A DNA stretch of 64,000 nt from Mactra quadrangularis (lineage: Eukaryota; Mollusca; Bivalvia; Venerida; Mactridae), in assembly GCA_025267735.1 (NCBI GenBank), contig CM046307.1, forward strand, positions 52,061,395-52,125,394, read 5' to 3'. The notes under the pieces were generated by a model, which was not told where the DNA came from, ran no database searches, and saw nothing but the letters and a program-made list of their open reading frames with translations. The translations under genes and the position numbers were made by a program. The stretch's first letter is position 1; the number at the start of each line of letters is the position of its first letter. This document shows positions 1 through 38,599 of the stretch, in pieces.

Positions 1-3000
1 TGTCATCTCAACTTTAATCCCTTAATTGGTCAACTTGAGTCATGAGCAAAATTGAAGTTTTTTCTTGTGATTTGGGTCGATGTGTGTGCCTCCTTTTAAC
101 CAAGCAGTCAAGGGGTCCATTTCTTTAATCCTCAGATATATTTTGACGATTGAGGCAAATTAAAACCAGTCATTTTGGAGGCAACTTTCTTAAACTCCTT
201 CTGGTTAGGACATGGGCATTAGGACATTGTTTTTGGTCTTATCATGATAAGGCTATTTCATGATGCTTTATATTTCTTTCTCATAAACTGACAGCAATGC
301 AACTTGGCAAAAAAATTTCCTAGTGGGTTGTTAGGAAAAAACAACACGTGAACCCGAATCCCAGGGAAAGGGGCAAAAAGTAGTAGGGGCCAGTTCAACA
401 TGTTAAAACATTGAATTGACCAGTTAAGGGTTAAAGTTGCTTGTTCTCAGATTTCCACATAAAATATCATTTTTTCTTAAACTCTTAAATTGTATAGAAG
501 CATAAAAGAAGCAGTAAACTATTGTTCTGATAATTTTAGTGCAATTTGACACACAACTATAGAAGATGATGATTTTATGTATAAAAACACTTTTAGTAAT
601 AGTATACTAGTAGATAATTTTAGTGCATTTTGTGACTTAATAATATATATATATTCCACAATCAGTTAGTAAGTTTGCCTTAAAATATCAAAAATTCATT
701 TTCTTAAAACTGTTATACACTGACTGTAATTTCAAAATTAAAAAAATCCGATCAAATTTGTGAGTCAGAGATACTTTAACTTACAGATAAAATGTTCATC
801 TTAGTTCTGTAGTTGATTAACAACATGTATTTTAACATTAGATAACATGTGATTGTTTCATAGTACAGCATGTTAACATGTTGCATGGTTACAAGTTTTA
901 TGTGTGACTTTTGTTTGTTAGATTTTCTATGATAGTAGGCACATACATATTTAGTATATAGCCTCACCAATTGAGTGATTATCAGTGACAGGCCTTTGTT
1001 ATTTGGTGACACAATCTGTTTTCATAGTGAATTTTACTGATGATACTTTTTATTGATTTTTTGAAATCTTTTATTTAAATCAATCAGAGAAGCAACTATG
1101 AAATAATTCAGACCCCATTTCTCCAATTTAATTTAAACATGCTTTAAATAAATGAAAACAACTAGAAAAATATTCATGTTCAAATTTCATATCTTCACTT
1201 TAGAAATCACATACTGTTAACTATACTTTGTTTTGGAATAAAACATAGACAAAAACTATGATTTGTCAAAATTAAAAAACATGTGTTTCGGTGCAAGTTG
1301 TTGAACAAACTCATCAAAAGTGCCTATGTTTTATTTGACAACAAAATATAGAAATATTGTATATTATTTCTATTCAAGCAAAGACAAATACATAATTAGA
1401 CCATAAAGTTTTATGATTTAAAGGAAGGGGTAAATCATTACAGTCATGTACTGTATGCTCATTATTAAAATATTGATCGCGTGACGTCACATTAAATATA
1501 AGATTGAAAATGCCTATGTTAGGAATTTATTTGTACATTTTTGTATAATGAAAACTTCTACAACAGTCAGTGATGGTATTGATTGCATGTTGTTTTATTT
1601 CACAGTTTTTATCCACAAAGACAGTGTGACCTCCAATTGCTTCTTGTCCTTATTGCATATTTTATAAAAATGCCACATTTGCATTCTTTGCCCCCAGTGT
1701 TTGCCAGTTCAGTATTTTATGTGGCATCTTGATTTGCAGTTTTGCTGTGATAAAAATATTCAATATTTATATTTTAAATGTTTTGTTTTTTTTGTGAAAA
1801 CTTTTTTATTAAGCTAATTTTTACCTAGATTAAGGCATGTTTGCATAATATTTGGCTTTACTACCTGAAATTGAATGTTAATGTAGTCAAAACTAAAACA
1901 AAATCAGTGACTTATTGTCATAGATGTAAATTGTATTTCCCTGTTTTAACTTACCTGATAGTTAGTTAGTTAGTTTTGAACGTTTTATCAAATGTGTTGT
2001 TGATAAATATTTCATTCATCTGGTGTGGGAATCATCCATTTTTAACATATTGAACTGTAAACTTTACTAAAACCAATGTTCTACACGGGAGCTTTATTGT
2101 AGCTTAATATACATCAACCATTTATACGCTTTCAATTTTGTATGCCAATAGTATACATTATGTGTACATTATACAATGTTGCACTCAGTGGTATTTTTTA
2201 CAATTTTACTGCTTATCTATGCTGCAGCCAATGTTTGCTATTTACTGTTTAGTTGTTGTCGTGCTTTGTTATCATTGATCAAATTTTGTACGTTTTGATA
2301 ACTCCATGTGCCGTTTTTTATGCAGTTTTTTCGCCCTTTGTGATGTCTTGGAAGTAATGTCTGTTTTCCTTCTTCGATAAACCATAGTATTTTGCTTCAA
2401 ACAGCATGCTGATGTTATAAATTAACAATACTAGTCAGTCAATGTTGTCTTGCATCATTTTGTTATACTTCTAACATGGGTGTTTTCATGTGGTGCATTG
2501 TGATGTATGCTCACTCTTCATGGATTGTAAACAAAGTCATTAAAATCGTCTGATAAATTGACTGGTTTTTTTTATCCATCCATTTATTTCATAGATTAAT
2601 GATGGTTAGGTTTTGTGGTAGCCAGCATTCACTTTGTTTAATGTTATATATAAAGGAAGAGTGCTGCAGGGGTACATCAATAACCATTAAGATTTGAAAC
2701 AATGTTCACAATCAAAACAATGTACAAGTAATTGATAGATTATAAAGCAGGTTTTAGGCTGTTGGGCTAACCCAAAATGTCACCACAATCAACAATAGGA
2801 TGTCGTTTTAAATCAGTGATAGTTTAACCAATGTTATAAGTAGCAATGATTTTTTTGTGATTGATAATTTCTGAAACCCCAGAAGGTGCATTTTAAAATA
2901 TTTCAAAGACATCTAATTTTAAGTAATACACTCCCTATCTAAAATCTATTGTTTTTATGGTTGCTAAACAAGTCTACAAATAATTAATACTTGTTTGTAC

Positions 3001-3071
3001 ATTGTATTTCTATGTTTTGCACCATGTCAGATTTTTAACCATGTCAACTCAGTCTTTTTATGCATTTGGAA

Positions 3072-3428
3072 CACCTCAACCTTTCATGAATGAATAATCT
3101 CGGAAGGACTCGTGGGGGTCTACCCTGGCGGCTTAGGTTTTTACTACCTACGCCAGGCGAAGCATGCAAAGGTTATGCACAATAGTTCTTGTAGTATACA
3201 CACAGTTCTTTGTCAAGTTGTCAAAACATATTTCTATGTTATATGTTTTACTAAATATTGTTCAGTGATATCATTGAACTGTGTTATTTTAAATTTATGG
3301 ACTTAAAAACGAAACATTACTCATGGCCTAAACAACCGTGGATTTGTTTACTTCAACTCTGGTCAAAGCATTTTGTTTGGGAATGTGACGAAAAGGTAGT
3401 TCCAAAATGGCGTCTAAATATGTCAGAG
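3072..3428 (+). repeat. dispersed repeat family 1
   Basis: About 350 bp, matching in inverted orientation 58239-58585 (shared: ATAGTTCTTGT, TATCATTGAAC, GATTTGTTTACTTCAAC, GCATTTTGTTTGG, AGTAGTTCCAAAATGGCGT). Short open frames inside differ between the copies, so it is not coding. Confidence 0.75.
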
Positions 3429-4111
3429 GCTATTTGTAGCAAATGGCCGAGGAGTTCTGAATGTCTTTTTATTGACATTTTTAGTATGCTCTTTTTTCAT
3501 ATGAAGGGAGGTAATTACTTCAGATGAAATTTATTACGGAATACTTCCGCAATTTAAAGCTTTGTAATGAATCTTATTTCACCCAGTGCATTTGTTCTGA
3601 CGTGGCAAAAAATCCACCCTTTAAAGCTATACAGCTTTTTTTTATTCTCTTATTCTTATTTGTCACATTTTTTATCCTTCTTATTGCCACACTCTGTGAC
3701 GCTGATTGTTTTAAGGGCAACTTCCTGCTAGTGAAATCCAACAAATCCTGCTAAAAATAGCCATTTTACACAGCATTTCTTCAAAAACAATTAGAATCAA
3801 CCTAGTTCAGAAAAAGTATAATACTTAATTATAAGTGACTTTATCTGTTTTCCAAAATAGTCGTGACAAACCTTTTCTATACATTAAACAGAGTGCCCAT
3901 GTCTAACATCTTACAGGTCATATACTAGATCATGTGTGTTTATGTACTTCAAATAATGGACTTGCCCTCTCAATAGGTTACAATAAGGTGATGCACGTAA
4001 ATCATTTTACTGATTTAAACAGTTTCCTTTAACATTCAACACTTATTATAAATAGTGCATAATTTATATACAAATTCTAGCTGATATGTCAATAACATTT
4101 GTTTAAACCTA

Positions 4112-4442
4112 CAGTCCCATAAACATAAAAATAGCCGTACGGGCACCGTGCGATCAAGCTCCACAAGGACCCGTACAAACTCTTGCATACCTGTACGGAC
4201 TGTTACGTTTTTTTCCAGGGTCTGTGAGATGAGCCCAGGATACACGTATCAGTTTCAGAGTCAAACCGTGAACCAAATCGTGGCCGAGTATGGATTAAAC
4301 ATGCATATCTTCAAGCTACGACTCCGTACGGATGTGTTGTTTTGTACCATGTGCGTACCATCACCTTGATACGCAAGGCTTCTTACAGCCTACAAGTGTC
4401 TGCACATACGGGTCATTAACAAGCTATGATTATATGGGACTG
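4112..4442. mobile_element. GC-rich TIR element
   Basis: CAGTCCCATA at the left end and TATGGGACTG at the right end are perfect 10-bp inverted repeats. The interior is GC-rich with repeated CGTACGG motifs, unlike the AT-rich flanks. No convincing target duplication is seen. The open frame inside has no recognisable protein. Confidence 0.6.
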
Positions 4443-5194
4443 AGGCATAAACTAAATAAATATTGTATTGTTATAAAGTTGAACCCCAAAATATTTGTGT
4501 GTTTTTTATGAAACAAGCCATGTTTATAGTCTCGAGATGTACCTGTGTTAAAAAATCATATTTATGTCTAAGAAATTGCCTAGGATGTCAAAACGAAATC
4601 TAAGGGTTTTGGAATGGATAGGTATTTTGGTTCATGAAACTTGCTTTACATACTCTTTTGCTATAGGTTCTTTGTTTAGTTTCTTGTCATGTTATCATAA
4701 TCTTTTCATTAGATAACTACAGGTACTTGCTGCTGGATTCTTTCTTTCTTGTTTTCTATCGTAAAGCTTTAATGGTCTATGGTATCTACAATTAATATGG
4801 AACCAGTTACTAATATAATTAACAGTTTTTACAATTTTGTGAAGGGCTGTCAGTTTAGTATATATTCATACTATGACAAATAGACAATGTTAGAAATGGT
4901 TTGGTTTTTATTTCTAGAGTATGGGAGCAAAAACTCTCTGTCCCTCATCTTTGTAATTTATAATTAATTGGGAGTTTTATTGTTTTTATTTCTGAATTTA
5001 ATGAATTCACCAATGAAATAATATTAGGGAATTCAAAATTTTGAAAGCAAGATGCAAAGCAAGAATTTTTGATGTTTTAGTGATTTGGACATAGCAATCA
5101 TGGTCACACTGTAAATGGGGAAACTATTTGCTGCTCTATAAATGGAATGTTATAATCTTCATATGAAAGCATGAAATCATGTATCATTTATCAG

Positions 5195-30067
<24,873 letters not shown>

Positions 30068-31060
30068 TATATTTATATAAAGTATTCATCAAAATGTTCA
30101 ACTTAACTGTTACTTTTACTTGAGGAATAGGATTTAAAAAGTAGGATTCAAGACTTATAGAGCGGATACAAAAGGGATATTTATGTATAATACATCATGT
30201 ACTTGATTGATGAGATATGTGTGTCATGAAAATGTTTGGAAAATTGTTGTATTTTTTATTCATTGTTTAACAATTTTGAAGCAGATACAAAAACTGTCCA
30301 AATTTTTCTTGTGTTAGAAAATTACTATACTTTTGTTCTCAGTATACTTATGTGGTATATAAATATTTTGATAATATTTGCTTGGCACATGCATTCCTAT
30401 GTTATTGAAGCTAAATGACAACTTGTGATTTTTTAAAAAAGGTGATTTTCAACATTTTAAAAAAAAAGATAAAATTTTCCAACAAGCTCTTAGCATGTAC
30501 TTATGTATTATACTGGTATACATGGATTTAGTCTAGAACCACAAATAAGTTGATTATTGTTCTTATTAGTTTGCTGAACGTTTTACTTTCGCTTGTTTTA
30601 CGCAGGAGGGAGTAAATTCCTCTTCATGGTACTTGTATTGAATATTGTGTGTGTAATCTCTTTATAATTGCTATGTTAAGTAGTATCTCATAAGCTTTTT
30701 ATATCATTGTATTACAATGCAAATTTATCTATTTTTATGCTAAGTTGTTTTTACTCACCAATTATTGAGTGTGACTTTTTTTATTTGCTAGAGCTCATTG
30801 TCTCTAAATGTCTTATCCTAAAGTTATGTGTTATAGGTATCATGTATGTATGTCATGGTGTTTTAAAATTATCTACATTTGCTGCTGCTGTTGTTTTTAA
30901 TCTTATTAACTTTTGTTTTTGCTTTTGGTCCCAGTGATTTTAATTTTTTTTTACATTTGTGTAAAATGGTGTTTTTTCTCATATAAGTAAACCCTGGTCT
31001 TTTAATGACTTTTTGTACTTCGTTTTTCATTGTATTGTATTGTAATATCAATGTTGATAT

Positions 31061-31283
31061 TGTGCGTAAAGTTTGACCTGACATTTATGCAAGAATATTC
31101 ATTACATTGAATACAAATGTTGTATTAATGCTCGATTACACCGTGGCCGTGAGGATTATGTGTTGAAATTTAACACATATACATACTTCTATTATTTTAC
31201 GATCTGTGTAAGATATATGTAAGATAATTATTAGATGCAAATGTGAAAGGTCAGATCGGATTCAAACTTTACACACAATACCT
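31061..31283 (-). repeat. TIR repeat family 5
   Basis: Begins TGTGCGTAAAGTTTGACCT and ends CAAACTTTACACACAATACC (inverted termini). Inverted relative to 29008-29265. It lies downstream of the KANK stop codon. Confidence 0.68.
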
Positions 31284-34200
31284 GCATACATATGTTTGTC
31301 ATTCGTAGTAAATTGTGTTGATCAAGGGTAATTTTGTATAAACAAAATTTGATGGAATTATGTGAAAACTGTTCCAATTTAGCACAAATTGATTATGCAA
31401 CTGACCTGTTACTAAGGGTATAGATGATTTGAGTACAGTTTTAGACTTACATGTTAGGTTTGTTACACATTATTTGTCTGTTTCCTTCAAATTATGAAGA
31501 ACTAATTTATCAACACCATAACATACACTGACTGGGAATTTTAAAATATAAAAAAAACAACCAATCTGTGGATGAATAGTATTAAGGGTAGTTTTGATAA
31601 TGCCCCATTTAATGCTAGGAAGTGTTTACTTGTACATATAGTTTCAAAGACTTAGATTCTCATTAGCAAAATAATACAACAGAATGCCGTTCACAAATAC
31701 ATTTCTCAAATAGTGGTTTAAGGTAGTTTTTATCTTTTTACGATGTCCCTTTTCATGAAAGGAAGTGTCCAGTTTCGAAGGCTTTTAGATTCTCATTAGA
31801 TGTTAATACAACAGAATGCCTTTCACAAATACAAAGGTAGTCTTGGTCTCATATTGTAAATAATCATACCATGGATTGTTGAGTCTTAGTTTAGTTTTGA
31901 AGACTTGAATCATGTCCAAGGGGGATGATATTCCATGTCAAATGCCATTTATGGATATTGTGAAATGTCCACCTATTTTAGTATCCACACGATACTAACT
32001 AGTAGACTAGTGTAGGTACTTTACTGTATTTACTACTTACATAAATCATGTGTTCACATTAACTATGTATATATATTTTAACATGTGTGTATATATTTGT
32101 ATATTTTTATGTCACACAATTTTATACCACTATGATATTATTTATGATATAAGTTATTTTACAGCTATTTGTATGCTATTGTGCATTGTAGATAAGACAT
32201 CTAGGATTTTGTACAAAATTGTAGACTATATCTCTAAGTGTAGTTGTCAGATTTTAGAATTTTTAACTCATTTTAGTTTTATTTGAAATTTTGGTAGTGA
32301 AACCTTTGTGATTGGTACCACATTTATTTTGTGAATATTGTAGATTTATCTTTCATTGATACAAGATAGAAGTCTTATAAGATATGAAAGTTTTCAAGAC
32401 TGGTTCTAAAGTTGAGGAGTTTTGGAACCCAAAATCATTCCATTATAATAGGGTGTCATTTCTCCAGAAATGTTTATTATGTTGAATTTTAAGTAGCCGG
32501 GTTTTACACTTGTCTTCAGTCTAAAAAGAGTTGCTTTTTTTTTGTTTTCATTTTTGTTGAAACAGTAGAAGGCTTATAAGTACTAATGATTGAAAAAATG
32601 TAAAAATCTTATAGACATTAGACAAGATTGTTTCTACTGACTATCTTGACTTTGATGCTAGCTCTGGCTTCCAAAACTTTATGACTGGCTTTTTAATATT
32701 TTGTTGTTCATCTTATGTGATAGATGTTCACTAACAGTTTAGACACAGGTACACTGAAGACCTTAAGCTACATTTATGTCATAGTCAGCTAATTTATCAT
32801 TCCCACTAAAATTCCAGATTTCTGGCAAATGACATCCCTGATTATATGATTGGCTATGATTAGATAATTTGTTGTACATTTTAAGACTGTTTTCCTTCAC
32901 ATATGTTTGTACACATATTTATGTATATATTGAATATTAGAAAACACATTCCTGTTATAATTTTGTGGTGCTTCTTGTTAGAATTACTAAAATAAAATAT
33001 TTATATCTATCATTAATTGAGGCAAATAATTTACTTATTGTATCTTGTCACACATGCAATGCTCAACAAAAGTTTGGAGACAACTGAAGTTTACTTAAGT
33101 TATTTAATTTTGTGTTTAGGACCATTATTTCAAATATTTTACTTTCAATGATTGTTTCTGTTGGACCTTTAATTTTAATATTTTGGTATGGTCGGTGGTA
33201 AAATGAAACATACAAAGTCATGAATTTCATGAATTTTCTTGAAATTTAATTGCTTAATTTTGATAATTTTTATACAACTATAAAATCTTTTAACATTTTT
33301 ATATAAATATTACTAGCTTTGTTTAATGCAAGATATAAACAGATTTATTTTATGTATTTTTTTGTTGATTTTTTAATGTTATTCTGTAATTTTGTACCAG
33401 TGTTGTGTGTTTTATATTCACTCAACATACATTGTATACATTATCAATATAAGTATATTTATAAACCACATTTTATTGGTATTTTTAAGCAGGTTTTAAA
33501 ATTTATTCAAGGCATATATACATGTAATTGATTTTATTGGCTATTAGGTTTGTTTAAAATATTCATTGTATATTAATATATGCATGTATTATGGTTGTAT
33601 CCTTGTATGTTACTATTTTTAAAAATACCATAAATTCTCTACTTCATGCCCCTCCCATAATAAATGCCCTATCCTATTTTGATATAAAAGCACTACAACT
33701 TACACATTTTATACCATATTTTCACCATTTTCAGATTTCTTAATAATCTTCGCCTGTCTTTTTAGAAAATGTCAAGCCCCAGGGAGGGGGCTTTTTATAG
33801 AGAATATATTATGTTTTACACTTTTTTAAAATTCCATGTCATATTACATTCCAGATGGAATTTTCAAGCATTTGTTTGTAGAATTTCCTTGTTTTATAAT
33901 ACTTAGGGGAACATTTTAATTGTTTCTTTTACTGAAAACTTTGTTGACACATTCCACTGTTGACTAGTTAAGGTTGCTTTCATTATATATTAGTTGAAGA
34001 CACAGGTGCCTGACACAATTTTACCCTTATTTTTAATTATATAGAGTGCCCTTTGTAATAAAGATCAAATTGTAGTTGGCACATGTGGTTTGTGAATGAG
34101 TGAGCTACATGTATATGGCAAAAGTTAAGAAAAAATTATTCAATTCCTAATTTTTTAAGACCTTTGCTATTGTTCTTTAACAATTCTTATTCAAGGTAAT

Positions 34201-34847
34201 AAAAAGCTTGCATACTGTTTACATGTGCTATACATTAACAGGCAACCCTTAAACGCTTGTGATCCCTTTTTTTGGATCCCATATGACCTTGACCTTTGCT
34301 ATATTATAGTGAAATAAAACAAAACTTTGATCTGAATTGGTATTGCTATTTCTAACAAGTATAACAATTAACTGTTACACCCCTACTGATTTCATCAAGT
34401 TTGTATATGAAGTAAGTGAAATATGCTTGGGTTAAAACTGACGATGAAGTACTTAATATCATGTAATATTTTCTTATCTATATTTATACATGCTTTTATT
34501 TAAGAGTATCAGGTTATAGTAACTTGCCTACATAAGCCTCATGCTTTTATTTATTTATTAAGTATTAAATTATTTATTATTTTTTATGCTTAACAATAGA
34601 ATATTATAGTCTGCCATTTTTGTAAAACCATCTTGTAATAAATGATAGATTTTTATGTAAATTGTTTATTATTATCAGCAGATTGTATACTACTGTACTC
34701 ATGCTTGAGTTTTATATCAAGTTCACTTGTTTTAATGAATGATATATTCTATACAGACTTGAATACAACATGCTGAATTATAAAATCTTTCTTCATGAAT
34801 CTTTAAATGCAAGATGGTTTGCCTATAACATGTAATTACATTAAAGT

Positions 34848-34998
34848 TTCACTAGAAAGACCACCCTTTTTTATTTCAAAATGCAATTTTGACAATTTAA
34901 AGTCCCAAATGCTTAACTTGAGAAAAAGGTCCCTATATTACCGGGGTAAGACCGTGGAGTATTAAGATTGTCAGTTTTAATGGTCCAGAAAGTGGAAC
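34848..34998. repeat. TIR repeat family 6 (AAAGACCACC)
   Basis: Left end AGTTTCACTAGAAAGACCACC, right end AATGGTCCAGAAAGTGGAAC. Relatives with the order GACCACC, GCAAAATCA, ATTTTTGACA, AAATGCT, GAGAAAAAGGTCCCTATATT are at about 19815-19990, 24410-24560, 50944-51072 and 58905-59070. Confidence 0.6.
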
Positions 34999-36173
34999 TA
35001 TAGTACACTTGATTAGGTACCTTATAACTGGTATATTCATTTTAATATTAAAATGTTTTTTGGATAAGAATTATTTGCCTAGTGACCATTAAAATTATAA
35101 ATATTGACCTGGTTTTATTAGCAGTCACTGTAACGAAGAGAATAGTCGTAAAAATGAACTGAAAACATGCAAGTGAATGGAAAAGCCTTCTTAATTTATA
35201 GTGATCATGTGACGTTTAAGAAATGTGAACAGTAATGCAGTTAACAGTAAAAGTTGTATTAACTTTACATCATAATTATAACATAGTATACAAGTGTTTG
35301 TTAAGCAAATGTACCAATCCCAGCCGTGTATGTACATTACATGTATACTATATACTATTCCAACATGAAACTTGGAATTACAACTAAGTATTGTTCAATT
35401 TATTTGTTCATCTTGTTTTTTTTCTGTATTTAAAGCTCACTTGGTCAAATAAAAGTAAAACCTTGTTAACACTTTATAGGCCGCATTCTTGCTTCAATTT
35501 TCATCAAAGCTCAATTTTTCCAGGTATATTTCCATCTTGGCCCTCTTGTTCTCTTATGTTTTGCCAGTTTCTATGATTTCCTTCACTGAGATGTTTAGTA
35601 AAAATTTAGTTGACCCCTAACATTCCTCTTGATTTTACCATTATATTTCTAATAGAATATTCTTAATGGTCAGTTATACCTCCTTTTTGAAGAGTGTATT
35701 ATCATGATTTGTACACTAGTTTTTTTGCTATAGCTATTGTGCTTTTTTCAAATGACAAAGCTGAAATAAACAGTGACTGAATGTGTGACTCTTCTCCTCA
35801 TTGTCTGTTTTCATGGAAAAAAGGCGAGATTAAACAGCAAGCCGTCACTATACAGCTGAAATATTTGTTTTTCTTTTAGACTAGTCGAAAACTTTTACAA
35901 CACAGACAGTTCAATTGTTCTACAATGCATAACACTGTCTGAAAGTCATGAATGTAAGGTAACAGTAAAGTTAACATATGAAGTCACCATGAAGTCACCT
36001 TGAAAGTATTCAAACCTTGACTGTAACGAAAAAATTCACAACACAAGCTGGCAAGTGTTGTACTCCTAGATTTATATTTCCTGTTTGTATTGAACACTAG
36101 AATATAGAGTGACTATGATATGATGCCATTTGTTATAATGTACAATATATGTCTGTAAATTGTTATGGTTCTA

Positions 36174-36179
36174 AATAAA
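36174..36179 (+). terminator. possible distal poly(A) signal of KANK
   Basis: AATAAA in GGTTCTAAATAAACAATG, followed by a unique-looking GU-rich tract and then poly-C. Other AATAAA sites after the KANK stop are at 32991 and 35765; any could be used. Confidence 0.3.
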
Positions 36180-36944
36180 CAATGTGAACTTAAAACTTGC
36201 TGAGTCATTATTGAACCTACCCCCCCCCCCCACCCACCAATGGATATGATTGAATGGCTGGGCTTGTTTAATTGATGATCCTATACATTGGATGAACTGT
36301 TCCATAAATTATAATTGTCCAGAAAATAAACTGTACAATAATACATATTCTATCATCGGTCAGTGTAAAACTGCATTTATATAAAGACGGCCAACTAGAT
36401 GTAAGTCAAGAAGAATGTAGACTATAGTTCAAACGAAAAAAAACGCTGTTTATATAAACAATACATTGCACAAATCCATGACAGGGGATGCTCAGGATGG
36501 CAATAAAATAATATTTTAATATGTTTAAGAGTGTTGTGTTGGAGTAGTGGTTAGGCATACTACCATTACAAGCATGATTAACCAAGGGGTGGTGGTTTAT
36601 CCACAAAACTAATTTTGTTAAAATGAACCATACAACTTATTTTCAATACTGCCTACCTCTGGAATGGATTGGTTCATGTTCAATGTTTACACAAACATGT
36701 TTTGTTATTTTGTACGAACTATAGTTTTGTGATGACACAGCTTAATGTCTTTACCTATTTAAATATGATATAGGAAAGTTTGCCTGTATGCCTATTGCTT
36801 TAAAATATAAGTGGTTACAAAGTAGACAATATATACAAATCATAATGGTGGCAGGATATACCCCTTCTATGTATGTTTTTAACATCAGTGGTGGGAGGGA
36901 GAATGGCAGTTAAAATTGTTTCATGACCAAACCACAAAAGTAAA

Positions 36945-37022
36945 CCCCAAGAGGGAATCGAACCTGCTACTCTTCAATCAGTAGACTTTAGTGCTACTAC
37001 TAGTACCTGAGCCAGTTGATAG
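36945..37022 (-). mobile_element. tRNA-like SINE head
   Basis: On the - strand: ATCAACTGGCTCAGGTACTA and B box AGGTTCGATTCCC. The anticodon arm is not convincing; probably a SINE relic. Confidence 0.45.
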
Positions 37023-37803
37023 ATATAATGTTATACATACTACAATGAACAATGAAAGTAGCAGCATACATTTCTAAAATAATATGTACTTTCTTGTAGT
37101 TCTTAATTTATCATTGTCTAAAACTTCGATTGCGTAGTAGTCGAGTGTAGCAAATTGTCAGTATAATCAGCTGCTGACGATTGCATTATGTCAGAGACTA
37201 TGTCTTTGATTTAGCCATTCACATGCAATGAAAGGGAATGTTACTTAGAACTGCAATAAATATATTCCACCTTATGTGTTAACAAGCAGACCATACAGTT
37301 TGTGCAATTGAAGTATATCTGATCTAGTTAAGTTTATTCATGATCAGTGAATGTAAGAGAAATTTCCCGTGTATCGCTTCCATTTGTTGTATAATTACCT
37401 GTTTATATGTTCCATCAAAACCCCATGTACGACAGTACGTGCTATCTGTTCTTTGAATATGTTCCAGGAGGTATTGTGGTAAGCAACGTAAGGCTATAAC
37501 AAAAAAGGAACTCTGCAATACATCAACATAATATTTATTTCTATTCAATATATAATGTTAATAAAACCCTTGGTAACTAGTGCAAACCATTTAAAACTAC
37601 TCATTCACAGACCTGACTTTTTGCTATTCAAAATTACAAATCTGTCTTGGCATTTTTTGTGATAAGAAAATGAAATCTTAATATTCAAAAGCAAACTGAC
37701 ATAAAGATTCTGAAAAATATAATAAAAATCATAAAAATGCATTAAAATCATACGTGCCATTACTAACGGGGGAATGCACGAATCTCCATCTTTTACGTTA
37801 CGT

Positions 37804-37915
37804 ATTCTCTTTCTTTATGTGACATTGTTACATCTTTTAACATATTATCAACATAAGATTTCATCTTTTTATCTCTCTTTACATCCGGTATACCGCTACC
37901 GCTTTCCATGTAATC
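37804..37915 (-). pseudogene. CCDC78: truncated CCDC78 exon remnant in copy A
   Basis: Matches the first 112 of the 197 nt of the exon at 59495-59691 (DY M-E-S-G-S-G-I-P-D ... SHKERE), then ends abruptly at about 37803, where sequence homologous to 49313 is joined. The acceptor has changed to CTTAG but is still usable. The donor and the EELLVAYR end are missing. This is the scar of an internal deletion. Confidence 0.85.
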
Positions 37916-37931
37916 CTAAGTTATATAGAAA

Positions 37932-38130
37932 TTAGTATTTAGTCAGTATGTCTTTACTTTTATATATATTGCCCTAAGAAAACAGTATTAAGTCAGTATG
38001 TCTTTACTTTTATATTATATTGCCCTAAGAAAACAGTTTTTAGTCAGTATGTCTTTACTTTTACATTATATTGCCCTAAGAAAACAGTATTAAGTCAGTA
38101 TGTCTTGACTTTTATATATACTGCCCTCAA
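37932..38130. repeat. 60-bp tandem repeat, expanded in copy A
   Basis: Four copies of a unit holding AGTCAGTATGTCTTTACTTT and TATTGCCCTAAGAAAACAGT. The corresponding place in copy B (59705-59760) has one copy, so it expanded after duplication (or contracted in B). Confidence 0.85.
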
Positions 38131-38599
38131 AAAGTCTGTATACAAAATCCTGTATTGGGGATAAACTGATTCATATTTACTCATGAAAAAAAAGGAGTCA
38201 ATAGTCATCTGAGAGAATTTCCAAAATCAGTATTATTTTCAGATTCAAATTATTTCATACAAAAATAAGTTTTAAAATTTAAGTAAAAGTCTTTTGTATG
38301 ATAACTTATCGTCAAAATTTCATAAATACAAGAACTTCAGGAGGGTACTCCAGACATGTGAGATATTATCATACATACAGCCCTAATTTTCATAAACCCA
38401 CATTCTCCAGTTTGTAAGACGAAAGTTCTAACAAATTAACTATAAGGTTTTATTTTAACCTAAACATATCTATGTTTCTGGTTTTCCAATCATTTCTTTT
38501 ACAGAGAACAGTTACTTTTAATCTGAATTCAAAATCGATATTGGTCAACTACTACAAAATATCAAAGTGCTGAAAGGCACTGAACAAGACAGCGTTGTT

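Larger units (their letters stand above)
1..5194 (+). other. KANK intron or 5' region, no exon recognised
   Basis: AT-rich and free of recognisable coding blocks. It holds the repeat at 3072-3428 and the TIR element at 4112-4442. The KN motif and coiled-coil exons of KANK were looked for here and not found. Confidence 0.7.
30068..36180 (+). other. KANK 3' UTR and/or intergenic DNA
   Basis: Very AT-rich with several AATAAA sites; the family 5 copy at 31061, a diverged ~130-bp duplicate pair near 31580-31850 (CAACAGAATGCC...CACAAATAC) and family 6 at 34848. No further coding exon recognised. Confidence 0.6.

Noticed and set aside
3112..3754. Three successive short frames with methionine starts
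   Set aside because: The first two lie in dispersed repeat family 1, whose other copy does not keep the frames; the third has no recognisable features.
33062..33100. Possible Tc1/mariner terminus (GCTCAACAAAAGTTTGGAGAC)
   Set aside because: Only one end was seen; no inverted partner within a plausible distance.
37324..37548. Frame present in both duplicated copies (also 48912-49118)
   Set aside because: Kept only because the DNA is duplicated; the two frames have shifted relative to each other and no protein family is recognised.
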